Assembly (NCBI RefSeq): GCF_000020725.1 | Contig: NC_011146.1 | Location: forward strand, 3,781,501-3,845,500 | Direction: 5' to 3' | Origin: Citrifermentans bemidjiense Bem | GTDB lineage: Bacteria; Desulfobacterota; Desulfuromonadia; Geobacterales; Geobacteraceae | Length of the DNA: 64,000 nucleotides | Shown: in pieces, positions 9,036 to 17,753 of the stretch | How positions within the stretch are numbered: the stretch's first letter is position 1 | How the letters are laid out: each line of letters begins with the position of its first letter | Notes under the pieces: generated by a model | What the model was told of the DNA's origin: nothing | Database searches by the model: none | What the model saw: only the letters and a program-made list of their open reading frames with translations | Made by a program: the position numbers and the translations under genes

Positions 9036-10682
9036 ATGAAGTGGTTCATGAACATGAAGATAAAGACAAAAATGGGCCTTGGGTTCACAATCGTCCTCGC
9101 CCTTTTCACCTGCGCGATAGCGGTGACGTGCTTCAACATGGAGCAGGCGAGGAAAGATTCCGAACAGGTTGCCAGCGAATCTGTCCCTTTCCTCATGCGC
9201 GCATACGACATGAATATCGCCGCAATAAAGTTATCGGAAACCCTTACGGATGTTGCCGCGACCCATAACAACGAAGGGTTCAAGGAAGCCGAACTGGCGG
9301 CGGTGAGGTTCCGGCAAGAACTGGCAAAGTACAGGGAAATGTACATGAGAGAGAACGACGAAAAATCTCTCCGAGAAATGGACGAGCTGGGGAAAAGCTT
9401 CGACAAGTTCTACGACACAGGTAAAAAGATGGCTCTCACCTATGTCTCATCGGGCCTGGTGCAGGGCAATACGATGATGGACGGTTTTGACAAAGATCGC
9501 GCGCTCCTCTCGGCGGAAATCGAAAAGCTGCAAAAATCCCAGTCAGACGAAGCCAAGGCGAACACAAAGGGGATTGTCACGACACTTAACAAAGTTTTTC
9601 TATTGCTCGTCGCAGCGTGCGGGGTAGCGATCACCTTGGGGATTCTGATTGCCGTCTTCGTAACCCGCAGCATAACAGTTCCGCTCCAGAGTGCTGTAGA
9701 GGTCTCCAACAAGCTGGCGGAGGGGGACCTGACTGTCGTTGTAACGTCTGAGAATACTGACGAAACTGGCCATCTTTTGGCTGCCATGGGGAACATGGTC
9801 TACAAGCTGAGGGAGATCGTGGGAGAGGTGCAGGCCGCGACCAAGAACGTAGCGTCGGGAAGTCAGGAGCTCTCCTCCAGTTCCGAGCAGATGTCGCAGG
9901 GTGCCAGCGAGCAGGCAGCGGCGGCTGAAGAAGCTTCCGCCAGCATGGAGCAGATGACCTCCAACATCCGTCAGAACGCGGACAACGCGTTGCAGACCGA
10001 GAAGATAGCAGTCAAGTCCGCGGAAAACGCCAAAGAAGGGGGGCAGGCTGTCCAGGAAACGGTGCACGCGATGAAGGACATCGCCGGAAAGATCAACATC
10101 ATCGAGGAAATCGCGCGTCAGACGAACCTTTTAGCCCTGAACGCCGCCATAGAGGCGGCCCGGGCCGGCGAGCACGGCAAGGGTTTCGCCGTCGTCGCCA
10201 GCGAGGTGAGAAAGCTCGCCGAGCGGAGCCAGAAGGCTGCCGCCGAGATCTCGCAGCTTTCCAGTACCAGCGTCGATGTCGCGGTAAAGGCCGGCGACCT
10301 CCTGTCCAAGATGGTGCCCGACATCCAGAAGACGGCCGAACTGGTCCAGGAGATCAGCGCCTCCAGCAGGGAGCAGGACACCGGGGCGGAGCAGATCAAC
10401 AAGGCGATCCAGCAACTCGACACAGTCATCCAACAAAACGCCGGCGCTTCCGAGGAGATGTCCTCGACAGCAGAGGAACTTGCTTCGCAGGCGGAACTGC
10501 TGACAAGCTCCATCGCCTTCTTCAATATCGGTGAAGAAGGAAGGTCGAAGCCCCTGGTAAGACATTCCAAGACGACGATGAAGCCGATGAGCTTTAGCAA
10601 GCACCCCGCAAAAAGCGCACCTATCGCCAACGTCGCGGGCACGGATCTCCAATTGAACGACGACCATTTCGAGCACTTCTAA
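9036..10682 (+). CDS. Methyl-accepting chemotaxis protein
   Basis: A 548-residue chemoreceptor. Order: transmembrane segment (about 10-30), four-helix-bundle type periplasmic sensor to about 180, second transmembrane segment ([20 protein letters not shown]), HAMP, then the cytoplasmic signalling coiled coil with hairpin tip [20 protein letters not shown]. Ligand is unknown; the sensor domain has no recognisable binding motif. The extreme C-terminus [10 protein letters not shown] ends in an aromatic residue after a flexible linker and could tether adaptation enzymes. GGGAGG precedes the ATG. The signalling half is nearly identical at DNA level to the next gene. Confidence 0.93.
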   Translation: MKWFMNMKIKTKMGLGFTIVLALFTCAIAVTCFNMEQARKDSEQVASESVPFLMRAYDMNIAAIKLSETLTDVAATHNNEGFKEAELAAVRFRQELAKYREMYMRENDEKSLREMDELGKSFDKFYDTGKKMALTYVSSGLVQGNTMMDGFDKDRALLSAEIEKLQKSQSDEAKANTKGIVTTLNKVFLLLVAACGVAITLGILIAVFVTRSITVPLQSAVEVSNKLAEGDLTVVVTSENTDETGHLLAAMGNMVYKLREIVGEVQAATKNVASGSQELSSSSEQMSQGASEQAAAAEEASASMEQMTSNIRQNADNALQTEKIAVKSAENAKEGGQAVQETVHAMKDIAGKINIIEEIARQTNLLALNAAIEAARAGEHGKGFAVVASEVRKLAERSQKAAAEISQLSSTSVDVAVKAGDLLSKMVPDIQKTAELVQEISASSREQDTGAEQINKAIQQLDTVIQQNAGASEEMSSTAEELASQAELLTSSIAFFNIGEEGRSKPLVRHSKTTMKPMSFSKHPAKSAPIANVAGTDLQLNDDHFEHF

Positions 10683-10703
10683 CGGCACCTGCTTCTGAAT
10701 GGC

Positions 10704-10756
10704 AAAAGCCGGGTTCCGCCCTGCGACCGCACGGTCCGACGAAACCCGGCTTTTTT
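10704..10756 (+). terminator. Terminator of first chemoreceptor
   Basis: AAAAGCCGGGTT pairs with AACCCGGCTTTTTT around a 25-base loop. Stem, loop and position closely match the terminator after the second chemoreceptor, so the duplication included the 3' region. Confidence 0.8.
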
Positions 10757-10820
10757 GTTTCCGACCTTCGATCTAGTTGATCCCGTGCCCAAGGTCAATC
10801 TTGAGCCGCGCGAACCTTGC

Positions 10821-10850
10821 TTCCCCTGGGGCAAGCTGGAGCTTGGGAAC
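10821..10850. repeat. GTTCCCAAGCTGGAGCTTGG-type repeat, copy 1
   Basis: Contains CAAGCTGGAGCTTGGGAAC preceded by TTCCCCTGGGG. The same motif is present in 17655-17730 and 23109-23207, always in spacers. It lies in the 380-base spacer between the two chemoreceptor genes, which otherwise holds the shared promoter-like motif. Confidence 0.8.
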
Positions 10851-10979
10851 TGAAAGTGGCTCATTCGATACCGAGTCGCAATAGATATTCGTTGCCGCAA
10901 AAAGCCTATACATGCAAGCGGCACATCGGCGCAACGGCATAAAGTGGAATCGACACCACACTTTCCGAAACTCCCATAA

Positions 10980-11002
10980 TTTAATCAAGCAGTGTGTCGA
11001 TA
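10980..11002 (+). promoter_or_regulatory. Possible chemoreceptor promoter, second copy
   Basis: TTTAAT (10980-10985), 12 bases, CGATA (10998-11002). The preceding bases (TCCGAAACTCCCATAA) resemble those before the first copy (TTCGAAAACTCCTATTG), supporting a shared regulatory element rather than chance. Confidence 0.4.
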
Positions 11003-11062
11003 GTTAGAAAGCAGGGTGAAAGAGCGCCAAGCTTAAGAGATAACTAAATGGGGGGATCAGCG

Positions 11063-12724
11063 ATGTTAAGCAATTTTAAAATTGGTACAAGATTACTGCT
11101 GTGCTTCGGCGTAGTCCTGCTCCTGCTTGTCGCCGTGGCGGGCACCGGTTACTGGGGCATCAAGCAAGTTGAAGCCACCACAGACACCATGCTAGCTACC
11201 GAGGGACGCATCGCAGAGCACTCAGCCAGGGCCCGGGCCAACATTCTGGGCATGAGGCGCTATGAGAAGGACATGCTCCTGAATATGGGCGAAGCTAAAA
11301 AGGTCGAGGAATACCTCCAGAAATGGAACGCCGAGGCCGCCAAGATGACCGAGCGCGTCGCCGACCTGGAAAAATGCGCCGTCGACAAAGAGGACAAGGA
11401 CAAAACCAAGGAAATCAAGGAAAATTTCGATGGTTACAAGGCAGGTTTTGCGAAGGTAGCAGCCGCTATTCAGAACGGAAAGCTGAAGACTGCACAAGAA
11501 GCAAACAGCGCTATAGCAGAGTACAAGGACAAGTCTCACCTGATGGAAGCGACGGCGGTCAGCCTGGCACAGGATGGCGTCAAGTCAATGCATGAAGCAG
11601 GGGCGAACATTGATAAAAAGGCTAAGGAAATTGTTAATTACCTGCTCGCTATATCGTTGACAGCCGCAATTATGGCTGTCGCACTGAGTTTCCTGGTGAC
11701 GCGCAGCATCAGGCGTCCGCTGGAGGTCGGGGTTCAAACTGCGAACCGACTTGCTGCCGGAGATCTTACCATGGACATCGGCGCGACCGGCAAGGACGAG
11801 ACCGGTCAACTGCTGGCGGCGATGGGCAATATGGTGTCCAAGCTGAGGGAGATCGTAGGAGAGGTGCAGGCCGCGACCAAGAACGTCGCCGCCGGAAGCC
11901 AGGAGCTCTCGTCCAGTTCAGAGGAGATGTCGCAGGGGGCCAGCGAGCAGGCAGCGGCGGCTGAGGAAGCTTCCGCCAGCATGGAGCAGATGACCTCCAA
12001 CATCCGCCAGAACGCGGACAACGCGCTGCAGACCGAGAAGATAGCGGTCAAGTCCGCTGACAACGCCAAGGAAGGTGGACAGGCTGTCCAGGAAACCGTA
12101 CAGGCCATGAAGGATATCGCCGGCAAGATCAACATCATCGAGGAGATCGCGCGGCAGACGAACCTATTGGCCCTGAACGCCGCCATAGAGGCGGCCCGGG
12201 CCGGCGAGCACGGCAAGGGATTCGCCGTCGTCGCCAGCGAGGTGAGAAAACTGGCCGAGCGGAGCCAGAAGGCTGCCGCCGAGATCTCGCAGCTCTCCAG
12301 CAACAGCGTAGATATCGCGGTAAAGGCAGGCGAGCTGTTATCCAAGATGGTGCCAGACATCCAGAAGACGGCCGAACTGGTCCAGGAGATCAGCGCCTCC
12401 AGCAAAGAGCAGGACACGGGTGCGGAGCAGATCAACAAGGCGATCCAGCAACTCGACACGGTCATCCAGCAAAACGCCAGCGCGTCGGAGGAAATGTCCT
12501 CGACCGCTGAGGAACTCGCCTCGCAGGCGGAACTGCTGTCAAGCTCCATCGCCTTCTTCAAGATCGAAGAGGGAAGGTCGAAGTCCTTCGTTACTTCCAC
12601 GAAGAACCCCGGCACAGTGAAGGCGATGAGCTTTAGCAAACACGCGGCCGCTCCTCGCGCAGCGGCCGCAAACGTCGTGGGCACCGACCTGCAGCTGAAC
12701 GACGAAGAGTTCGAACACTTCTAA
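11063..12724 (+). CDS. Methyl-accepting chemotaxis protein (paralogue)
   Basis: About 553 residues from ATG 11063, which has GGGGG seven bases upstream; the in-frame ATG at 11048 has no ribosome site. N-terminal transmembrane segment, periplasmic four-helix-bundle sensor rich in Lys, Glu and Asp ([17 protein letters not shown]), second transmembrane segment ([20 protein letters not shown]), HAMP and signalling domain with the same hairpin tip as the first receptor. The sensor halves are unrelated in detail while the signalling halves are almost identical, so the pair probably feeds the same kinase complex with different inputs. The C-terminus [10 protein letters not shown] matches the neighbour. 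Confidence 0.93.
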   Translation: MLSNFKIGTRLLLCFGVVLLLLVAVAGTGYWGIKQVEATTDTMLATEGRIAEHSARARANILGMRRYEKDMLLNMGEAKKVEEYLQKWNAEAAKMTERVADLEKCAVDKEDKDKTKEIKENFDGYKAGFAKVAAAIQNGKLKTAQEANSAIAEYKDKSHLMEATAVSLAQDGVKSMHEAGANIDKKAKEIVNYLLAISLTAAIMAVALSFLVTRSIRRPLEVGVQTANRLAAGDLTMDIGATGKDETGQLLAAMGNMVSKLREIVGEVQAATKNVAAGSQELSSSSEEMSQGASEQAAAAEEASASMEQMTSNIRQNADNALQTEKIAVKSADNAKEGGQAVQETVQAMKDIAGKINIIEEIARQTNLLALNAAIEAARAGEHGKGFAVVASEVRKLAERSQKAAAEISQLSSNSVDIAVKAGELLSKMVPDIQKTAELVQEISASSKEQDTGAEQINKAIQQLDTVIQQNASASEEMSSTAEELASQAELLSSSIAFFKIEEGRSKSFVTSTKNPGTVKAMSFSKHAAAPRAAAANVVGTDLQLNDEEFEHF

Positions 12725-12741
12725 GAGCGCCGTTTAGAAAG

Positions 12742-12795
12742 AAAAAGCCGGGTTTCGCCTGCGACCACAAGGTCCGGCGAAACCCGGCTTTTTTT
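12742..12795 (+). terminator. Terminator of second chemoreceptor
   Basis: GAAAAAGCCGGGTTTCG and CGAAACCCGGCTTTTTTT form a long stem with a T-run, near-duplicate of the hairpin at 10704. A fragment of the GGAGCTTGG-type repeat (CTCCAGCTTCCCCTGGGAAG) follows at about 12803. Confidence 0.82.
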
Positions 12796-12825
12796 GTTTC
12801 CTCCAGCTTCCCCTGGGAAGGGACT

Positions 12826-13134
12826 CTACAGCAGCTCTATCTCGCTGCTCCGGACGATCAGTATGTCCTGGCGGAAGTCGGCGGCGAGTTGCTGGCGGTA
12901 CCTTTTCCACCAGGCCCGGTCCAGTTCCGCCGCCATCACCTCGTAAATCACGATGTCGTCGTGCACCGTCGTTTCCCGGGTCTCCTTCCACAGCCCGCGC
13001 GCCGGCGAGCGCATGTAGGTGGTGATGCCGCCGAAGCGCTCGGAGAGCTGGTCACGCACCTTGAGGAACTCGTCCTGGGTGAAGGGTACCCCCTCGTTGT
13101 CGTAAAGCGGCAGCAGAATCTGGATCAGGTACAT
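12826..13134 (-). CDS. Conserved hypothetical protein, about 102 aa
   Basis: Begins MYLIQILLPLYDNEGVPF and carries FLKVRDQLSERFGGITTYMRSPARGLW, with no signal peptide or membrane segment. I do not assign a function; the pattern is that of a small cytoplasmic alpha/beta protein found beside regulatory or stress genes. It begins 14 bases after the stop of the CBS/ACT gene, so the two form an operon. AAAGGA lies about eight bases before the ATG. Confidence 0.7.
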   Translation of the reverse strand: MYLIQILLPLYDNEGVPFTQDEFLKVRDQLSERFGGITTYMRSPARGLWKETRETTVHDDIVIYEVMAAELDRAWWKRYRQQLAADFRQDILIVRSSEIELL

Positions 13135-13148
13135 GTGGACCGTCCTTT

Positions 13149-13799
<651 letters not shown>

Positions 13800-13889
13800 G
13801 GTGCAACCTCCTGTTTATTTGTTGTCCTGCCGCATCCGGCTAAGGCGCCGGTTGCATTGTGTGATTTATCTGCCCGAAGGCCGCTGAGG

Positions 13890-14480
13890 TCAGCGCTGCG
13901 CGGGGAGCCCTCCCTCCTCAAGCGCGGGAAGCTCCCGGTTCGTTGACTTCTTCATGATGGTCACTGCGTTCTCTTTGATCTTGGCGGTACTGGCAACCAT
14001 ATATTCTGCGTATGCCTTGTAAAGGAAGACAAAGACTCCGAAGAAAAAAGAGATGTAGATGAGTTTGGAAAGCATGGGGGATGCAAGCATGGAGGCCACC
14101 TGGATCACCCCGACGAAGAGAGCAAGGCCGCCCATGACATACAGGAGCGGCTTCAGCCAGACAAAGCGCCCGCAAAGCCGGGAGAATGCAGTGTCGGGTT
14201 TTCGCTCCGGTTCGGGAACCGCCTGCTGCTCCAACGCAGGGACCGCCTGCTGCTCAGCCCCCGTGCTCTGCTGTTCGGCTGCCGGCGCTTTCTTTTTTTC
14301 CTCGCGCACCACCTTCATGGTGGAGCGGTACCTGGCGGGAACGGATTCCAACTTGTTGGTGATGTTAACGGTGCCGCGGTTGTCGGTGTACTTGTAGTAA
14401 TCTGCACTCGAATGGGCAGGCAAAAACCAGGTCATTCCGACCATGGCGAGCAGTATAAAATAAAATAGAAAGTGCTTCAT
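13890..14480 (-). CDS. Membrane protein with N-terminal DUF4124 domain
   Basis: 196 residues. A signal peptide (FLFYFILLAMVGMTWFLPAHS) is followed by a DUF4124-type segment (YYKYTDNRGTVNITNKLESVP, about 30-50), which is usually periplasmic and linked to peptidoglycan or envelope proteins. A linker rich in Gln/Ala/Pro with imperfect repeats (AEQQSTGAEQQAVPALEQQAVPE) leads to two membrane helices (LLYVMGGLALFVGVIQVASML; LIYISFFFGVFVFLYKAYAEY). Function is unknown. It is monocistronic, with a repeat element immediately upstream. Confidence 0.7.
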   Translation of the reverse strand: MKHFLFYFILLAMVGMTWFLPAHSSADYYKYTDNRGTVNITNKLESVPARYRSTMKVVREEKKKAPAAEQQSTGAEQQAVPALEQQAVPEPERKPDTAFSRLCGRFVWLKPLLYVMGGLALFVGVIQVASMLASPMLSKLIYISFFFGVFVFLYKAYAEYMVASTAKIKENAVTIMKKSTNRELPALEEGGLPAQR

Positions 14481-14509
14481 CGATAATTCCCCTGCAGAAA
14501 AGGTCAGCG

Positions 14510-14622
14510 TTGTCCCCCTCCCCTCGCGGGAGGGGGTTAGGGGGTGGGGGTAGGTGCCACATTTTCCCTGCTGGCGAGTTCACCCACCCCCCTGCCCCCT
14601 CCCGTCAAGGGAGGGGGACAAC
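14510..14622. repeat. Paired C-rich inverted repeat (about 113 bp)
   Basis: TTGTCCCCCTCCC at the left end and GGGAGGGGGACAA at the right end are perfect inverted ends. Inside, each end carries its own small hairpin (CCCCTCGCGGGAGGGG; CCCTCCCGTCAAGGGAGGG) and complementary GGGGGTGGGGG/CCCACCCCCC tracts. It fills the spacer between metF and the DUF4124 gene and looks like a non-coding mobile or REP-type unit. Confidence 0.75.
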
Positions 14623-14638
14623 TGAGGCGCTTTATTTG

Positions 14639-15514
14639 CTACGACGGCAGCAGCCCGTCTACAAGCTCCAGCACGGCCTGGTCGCGGTTCAGGGTGTAGA
14701 TGTGAACGCCCGGGACCCCGGCGTCCAAAAGCTCCTGCGCCTGCCGCCTGGCGTAGGCGATACCGGCTTTTTGCACCGCGGCCGCACCGCCGCTGCGGTC
14801 GGCCTCTTCGAGTTCGGCAAGGTATGCGGGGGGGAGCGTCGCGCCACACATGGAGATGATGCGCTGGATCACCTTGAGACTGACGACCGGGATAATACCG
14901 GGGATGATAGGCTTGTCAACGCCAGCTGCACGCGCCTTCGCGACAAAATCGAAGTAGAGCTGGTTGTCAAAAAACAGCTGGGTGATGACGAAATCGCCCC
15001 CTTGGTCCAGTTTGAGCTTGAGGTATTCCAGATCGCTTTCCGGGTCCGTCGCCTCGGGGTGCGTTTCCGGGTAGCCGGCGACCCCGACTCCCATCTCGGG
15101 ATGGGACTCCCTGATGAAGGCGGCGAGATCGGAGGCGTGTAAAAGCGTGCGGCAGGCGGAGAACTCGGGCGGCGTGTCTTTGGGGAGGTCGCCGCGCAGG
15201 GCCAGGACGTTCTTGACCCCGGCGAGCGCTAGCTCGTCCAGGAAGAGCTGCAGGTCGCCTCGATAGGCGCCGACGCAGGTCAGGTGCGCCATGGTGTCCA
15301 GGCCGTTGCCGCCTTGAAGCCTCTTCACTATTTCCAGCGTGTCCCCCTTGGTGCTGCCGCCGGCTCCATAGGTTACCGAGGCGAAAAGGGGATTTATCTG
15401 CGACAACCGGTCCACCGTGTTGAAGAAGGCCGGCCACTCGTTCCTATCTTTCGGGGGAAAGAACTCAAGCGAAACGAACTGCTGCGCCTGGTTCATCTTT
15501 TCCACTATTCTCAC
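14639..15514 (-). CDS. metF: Methylenetetrahydrofolate reductase
   Basis: 291 residues, the usual length. It reduces 5,10-methylene-THF to 5-methyl-THF, the methyl donor for methionine synthesis, or works in the reverse direction in acetyl-CoA pathways. Conserved features include FVSLEFFPPK, VTYGAGGS, MAHLTCVG (the usual His/Cys region), LALRGDLPKD and a FVITQLFFDN segment that helps bind folate and FAD. The start is taken at GTG 15514, with GGAG seven bases upstream; an in-frame ATG at 15553 lacks a ribosome site. The divergent neighbour is the ABC-F gene. Confidence 0.95.
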   Translation of the reverse strand: MRIVEKMNQAQQFVSLEFFPPKDRNEWPAFFNTVDRLSQINPLFASVTYGAGGSTKGDTLEIVKRLQGGNGLDTMAHLTCVGAYRGDLQLFLDELALAGVKNVLALRGDLPKDTPPEFSACRTLLHASDLAAFIRESHPEMGVGVAGYPETHPEATDPESDLEYLKLKLDQGGDFVITQLFFDNQLYFDFVAKARAAGVDKPIIPGIIPVVSLKVIQRIISMCGATLPPAYLAELEEADRSGGAAAVQKAGIAYARRQAQELLDAGVPGVHIYTLNRDQAVLELVDGLLPS

Positions 15515-15714
15515 TGCAATCTCCAGCGCTTCTATTAGGCTCCCAAAGCCCACACATTGCCATATCGGCCGATGAAAATAAACTTTTTTGTCATGTCGAC
15601 AGGCAGGAGCTGCAACTTTAATTATTTTTTATAAGAAGCCGTGTGGCTGCAACAGGAAGAGCGCTGCTCCAGATAGTATAAGTGCAAAAATACGTTGCTT
15701 GCCACCTATAGGAA

Positions 15715-15738
15715 ATGATATACATGCAAGGTTCATGA
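15715..15738 (+). CDS. Candidate 7-residue leader peptide before the ABC-F gene
   Basis: ATG at 15715 reads MIYMQGS then TGA; the internal ATG at 15724 (MQGS) has AGGAAA upstream. Its stop codon overlaps the base of a terminator hairpin (15738-15766), the arrangement seen in ribosome-dependent attenuators of ABC-F resistance genes. Too short to judge by coding statistics. Confidence 0.35.
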   Translation: MIYMQGS

Positions 15739-15766
15739 CCACGGGGACGCTCCTTGTGGTTTTTTT
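15738..15766 (+). terminator. Leader terminator (attenuator) before the ABC-F gene
   Basis: ACCAC-GGGG pairs with CTCC-TT-GTGGT (nine base pairs with a two-base bulge, three-base loop) followed by seven Ts. It lies 26 bases before the ABC-F start codon with no gene upstream on this strand, so it can only act on that gene. A possible -10 (TATAAG, 15677-15682) lies upstream. Confidence 0.6.
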
Positions 15767-15791
15767 CATTTTTCCAAAGGGAGCAGTTCAC

Positions 15792-17426
15792 ATGATCACC
15801 GCATCAAACGTCACCCTCTCGTACGGCAAGAGGGTCCTGTTCAAGGACGTAAATATAAAATTCACCCCCGGCAACTGCTACGGCCTCATCGGGGCCAACG
15901 GGGCGGGGAAATCGACCTTCCTGAAAATCCTCTCCGGCGAGATCGAAGCCGACAAGGGAGACATCTCCGTCGGCAAAGGACGCATCGCCGTCTTGAAGCA
16001 GGACCAGTTCGCCTACGACGAGCACACGGTGCTGAACACCGTCATCATGGGGCACAAGAAGCTGTTCGACATCATGGCGGAGCGCGAGGCGATCTACTCC
16101 AAGCCGGAGTTCAGCGAAGAGGACGGCATCCGCTCGGCGGAACTGGAAGCGGATTTCGCCGAGATGAACGGCTACGAGGCGGAGAGCGAGGCGGCGGTAC
16201 TGCTGAACGGTCTCGGCATCCCCGAGGAGATGCGCGGCAAGCAGATGAAGGAGCTTGAAGGCGGCGAGAAGGTCCGGGTGCTCCTGGCGCAGGCGCTCTT
16301 CGGCAACCCCGACGTGCTCCTCTTGGACGAGCCTACCAACCACCTGGACCTGAAGTCGATCTCGTGGCTGGAGGAGTTCCTGTTCCGCTTCCAGAACACC
16401 GTGATCGTGGTCTCCCACGACCGTCACTTCCTGAACCAGGTCTGCACCCACATAGCCGACATCGACTTCAGCCGACTCCAGGTCTACGTCGGCAACTACG
16501 ATTTCTGGTACCAGGCAAGCCAGTTGCACCTGAAGCAGCGCCAGGACGACGTCAAGAAGACACAGGACAAGGCGACCGAGCTGAAGGAATTCATCCAGCG
16601 CTTCTCCTCCAACGCTTCCAAGGCGAAGCAGGCGACCTCCAGGAAAAAGCTTTTGGAGAAGCTGACCATCGAGGACATGCCGGTTTCCTCCAGGAAATAC
16701 CCCTGGGTGGTTTTCAAACCGGAGCGTCCCTGCGGCGACATCATCCTTGAGGTGAAGGGGCTTTCCAAGGCGGTGGACGGGGTCCAGATCTTCAAGGATC
16801 TCGACCTGATCGTCAGGAAAAACGACAAGATCGCCTTCGTGGGGGGCAACTCGCTGGCGAAGACCACCTTGTTCCAGATCCTTGCCGGCGAGCTAGAGCC
16901 GGACGAAGGTACCTTCCGCTGGGGCGTCACCATCACCAACGCCTACTTCCCCAAGGAGAACGGCGACTATTTCAAGAGCGACCTGAACCTGATCGAGTGG
17001 CTGGGGCAGTATTCCCCTCCCACCGAAGGCGAAAGCTTCGCCCGCGGCTTCCTGGGCCGCATGCTCTTCTCCGGCGACGAAGCCCTGAAAAAGACCAGCG
17101 TCCTCTCCGGTGGCGAGCGGGTGCGCTGCATGCTCTCCAGGATGATGCTGGCCGGCGCCAACGTGCTGATGCTGGACGAGCCGACCAACCACCTCGACCT
17201 CGAGTCCATCACCGCGCTCAACAACGGGCTCATCTCCTACACCGAGGTGGTGCTCTTCGCCTCCCACGACCACGAGTTCGTCTCCACCGTCGCCAACAGG
17301 ATCATCGAGATTCTCCCGAACGGCTGCATCGACCGCGACATGAACTTCGACGACTACCTGGAAGACGCGGACGTCATAGCGGAGCGCGACAGGCTTTGCA
17401 ACGGCCACGCGGAGCTGAGCCTGTAG
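15792..17426 (+). CDS. ABC-F family ATPase (YbiT/YkpA-like)
   Basis: About 544 residues with two ATPase domains and no membrane part. Domain 1: GANGAGKST, signature LEGGEKVRVLLAQALF, LLLDEPTNHLDL. A charged linker (about 240-310) is the P-site tRNA interaction motif region of ABC-F proteins. Domain 2: VGGNSLAKTTLF, LSGGERVRCMLS, LMLDEPTNHLDL. In the second Walker A the usual glycine before the Lys is replaced (SLAKTT), as in a subgroup of ABC-F proteins. They act on ribosomes to rescue translation or protect from antibiotics. GGGAG precedes ATG 15792. Confidence 0.9.
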   Translation: MITASNVTLSYGKRVLFKDVNIKFTPGNCYGLIGANGAGKSTFLKILSGEIEADKGDISVGKGRIAVLKQDQFAYDEHTVLNTVIMGHKKLFDIMAEREAIYSKPEFSEEDGIRSAELEADFAEMNGYEAESEAAVLLNGLGIPEEMRGKQMKELEGGEKVRVLLAQALFGNPDVLLLDEPTNHLDLKSISWLEEFLFRFQNTVIVVSHDRHFLNQVCTHIADIDFSRLQVYVGNYDFWYQASQLHLKQRQDDVKKTQDKATELKEFIQRFSSNASKAKQATSRKKLLEKLTIEDMPVSSRKYPWVVFKPERPCGDIILEVKGLSKAVDGVQIFKDLDLIVRKNDKIAFVGGNSLAKTTLFQILAGELEPDEGTFRWGVTITNAYFPKENGDYFKSDLNLIEWLGQYSPPTEGESFARGFLGRMLFSGDEALKKTSVLSGGERVRCMLSRMMLAGANVLMLDEPTNHLDLESITALNNGLISYTEVVLFASHDHEFVSTVANRIIEILPNGCIDRDMNFDDYLEDADVIAERDRLCNGHAELSL

Positions 17427-17456
17427 CACTTGTAGGAGCACCAGTCATGTTAAAAA

Positions 17457-17493
17457 GAAAGGGCCTTTCCCATGGGGGAGGCCCTTTCTTTTT
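17457..17493 (+). terminator. Terminator of the ABC-F gene
   Basis: GAAAGGGCCT and AGGCCCTTTC form a 10-bp stem around a 12-base loop, followed by TTTTT; it starts about 30 bases after the stop codon. Confidence 0.9.
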
Positions 17494-17526
17494 GCGCTGA
17501 TGTTCCGGCTTGCCCTCCGTAAAAGG

Positions 17527-17629
17527 CCCCCTCACCCCGCCCCTCTCCCAGAGGGCGAGGGGAGACAAGCCAAGCCCCGCACATACCCTCTCCCTCTGGG
17601 AGAGGGTGGCCGAAGGCCGGGTGAGGGAG
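17527..17629. repeat. CCCTCTCCC-type paired repeat
   Basis: Contains CCCTCACCCCGCCCCTCTCC at the left and its near inverse (GGGAGAGGGTGGCCGAAGGC followed by CGGGTGAGGGAG) at the right. A related half copy is at 23240-23280. Non-coding, between two convergent genes. Confidence 0.75.
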
Positions 17630-17654
17630 ATGCCACGAAGATGAAATGACCACC

Positions 17655-17730
17655 AGGAAGCTCCAGCTTCCCCTGGGTCCAAGCTGGAGCTTGCGTTTCC
17701 TTGGGTTCCCAAGCTGGAGCTTGGGAACCA
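17655..17730. repeat. GTTCCCAAGCTGGAGCTTGG-type repeat, copy 2
   Basis: Three units: GGAAGCTCCAGCTTCCCC, CAAGCTGGAGCTTGCG and the palindrome GTTCCCAAGCTGGAGCTTGG (extended by GAAC). Together with the preceding repeat it fills the 260-base spacer before the radical SAM gene stop codon. Confidence 0.85.
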
Positions 17731-17753
17731 GAAAACAAGCAAACCCCCTCGGC

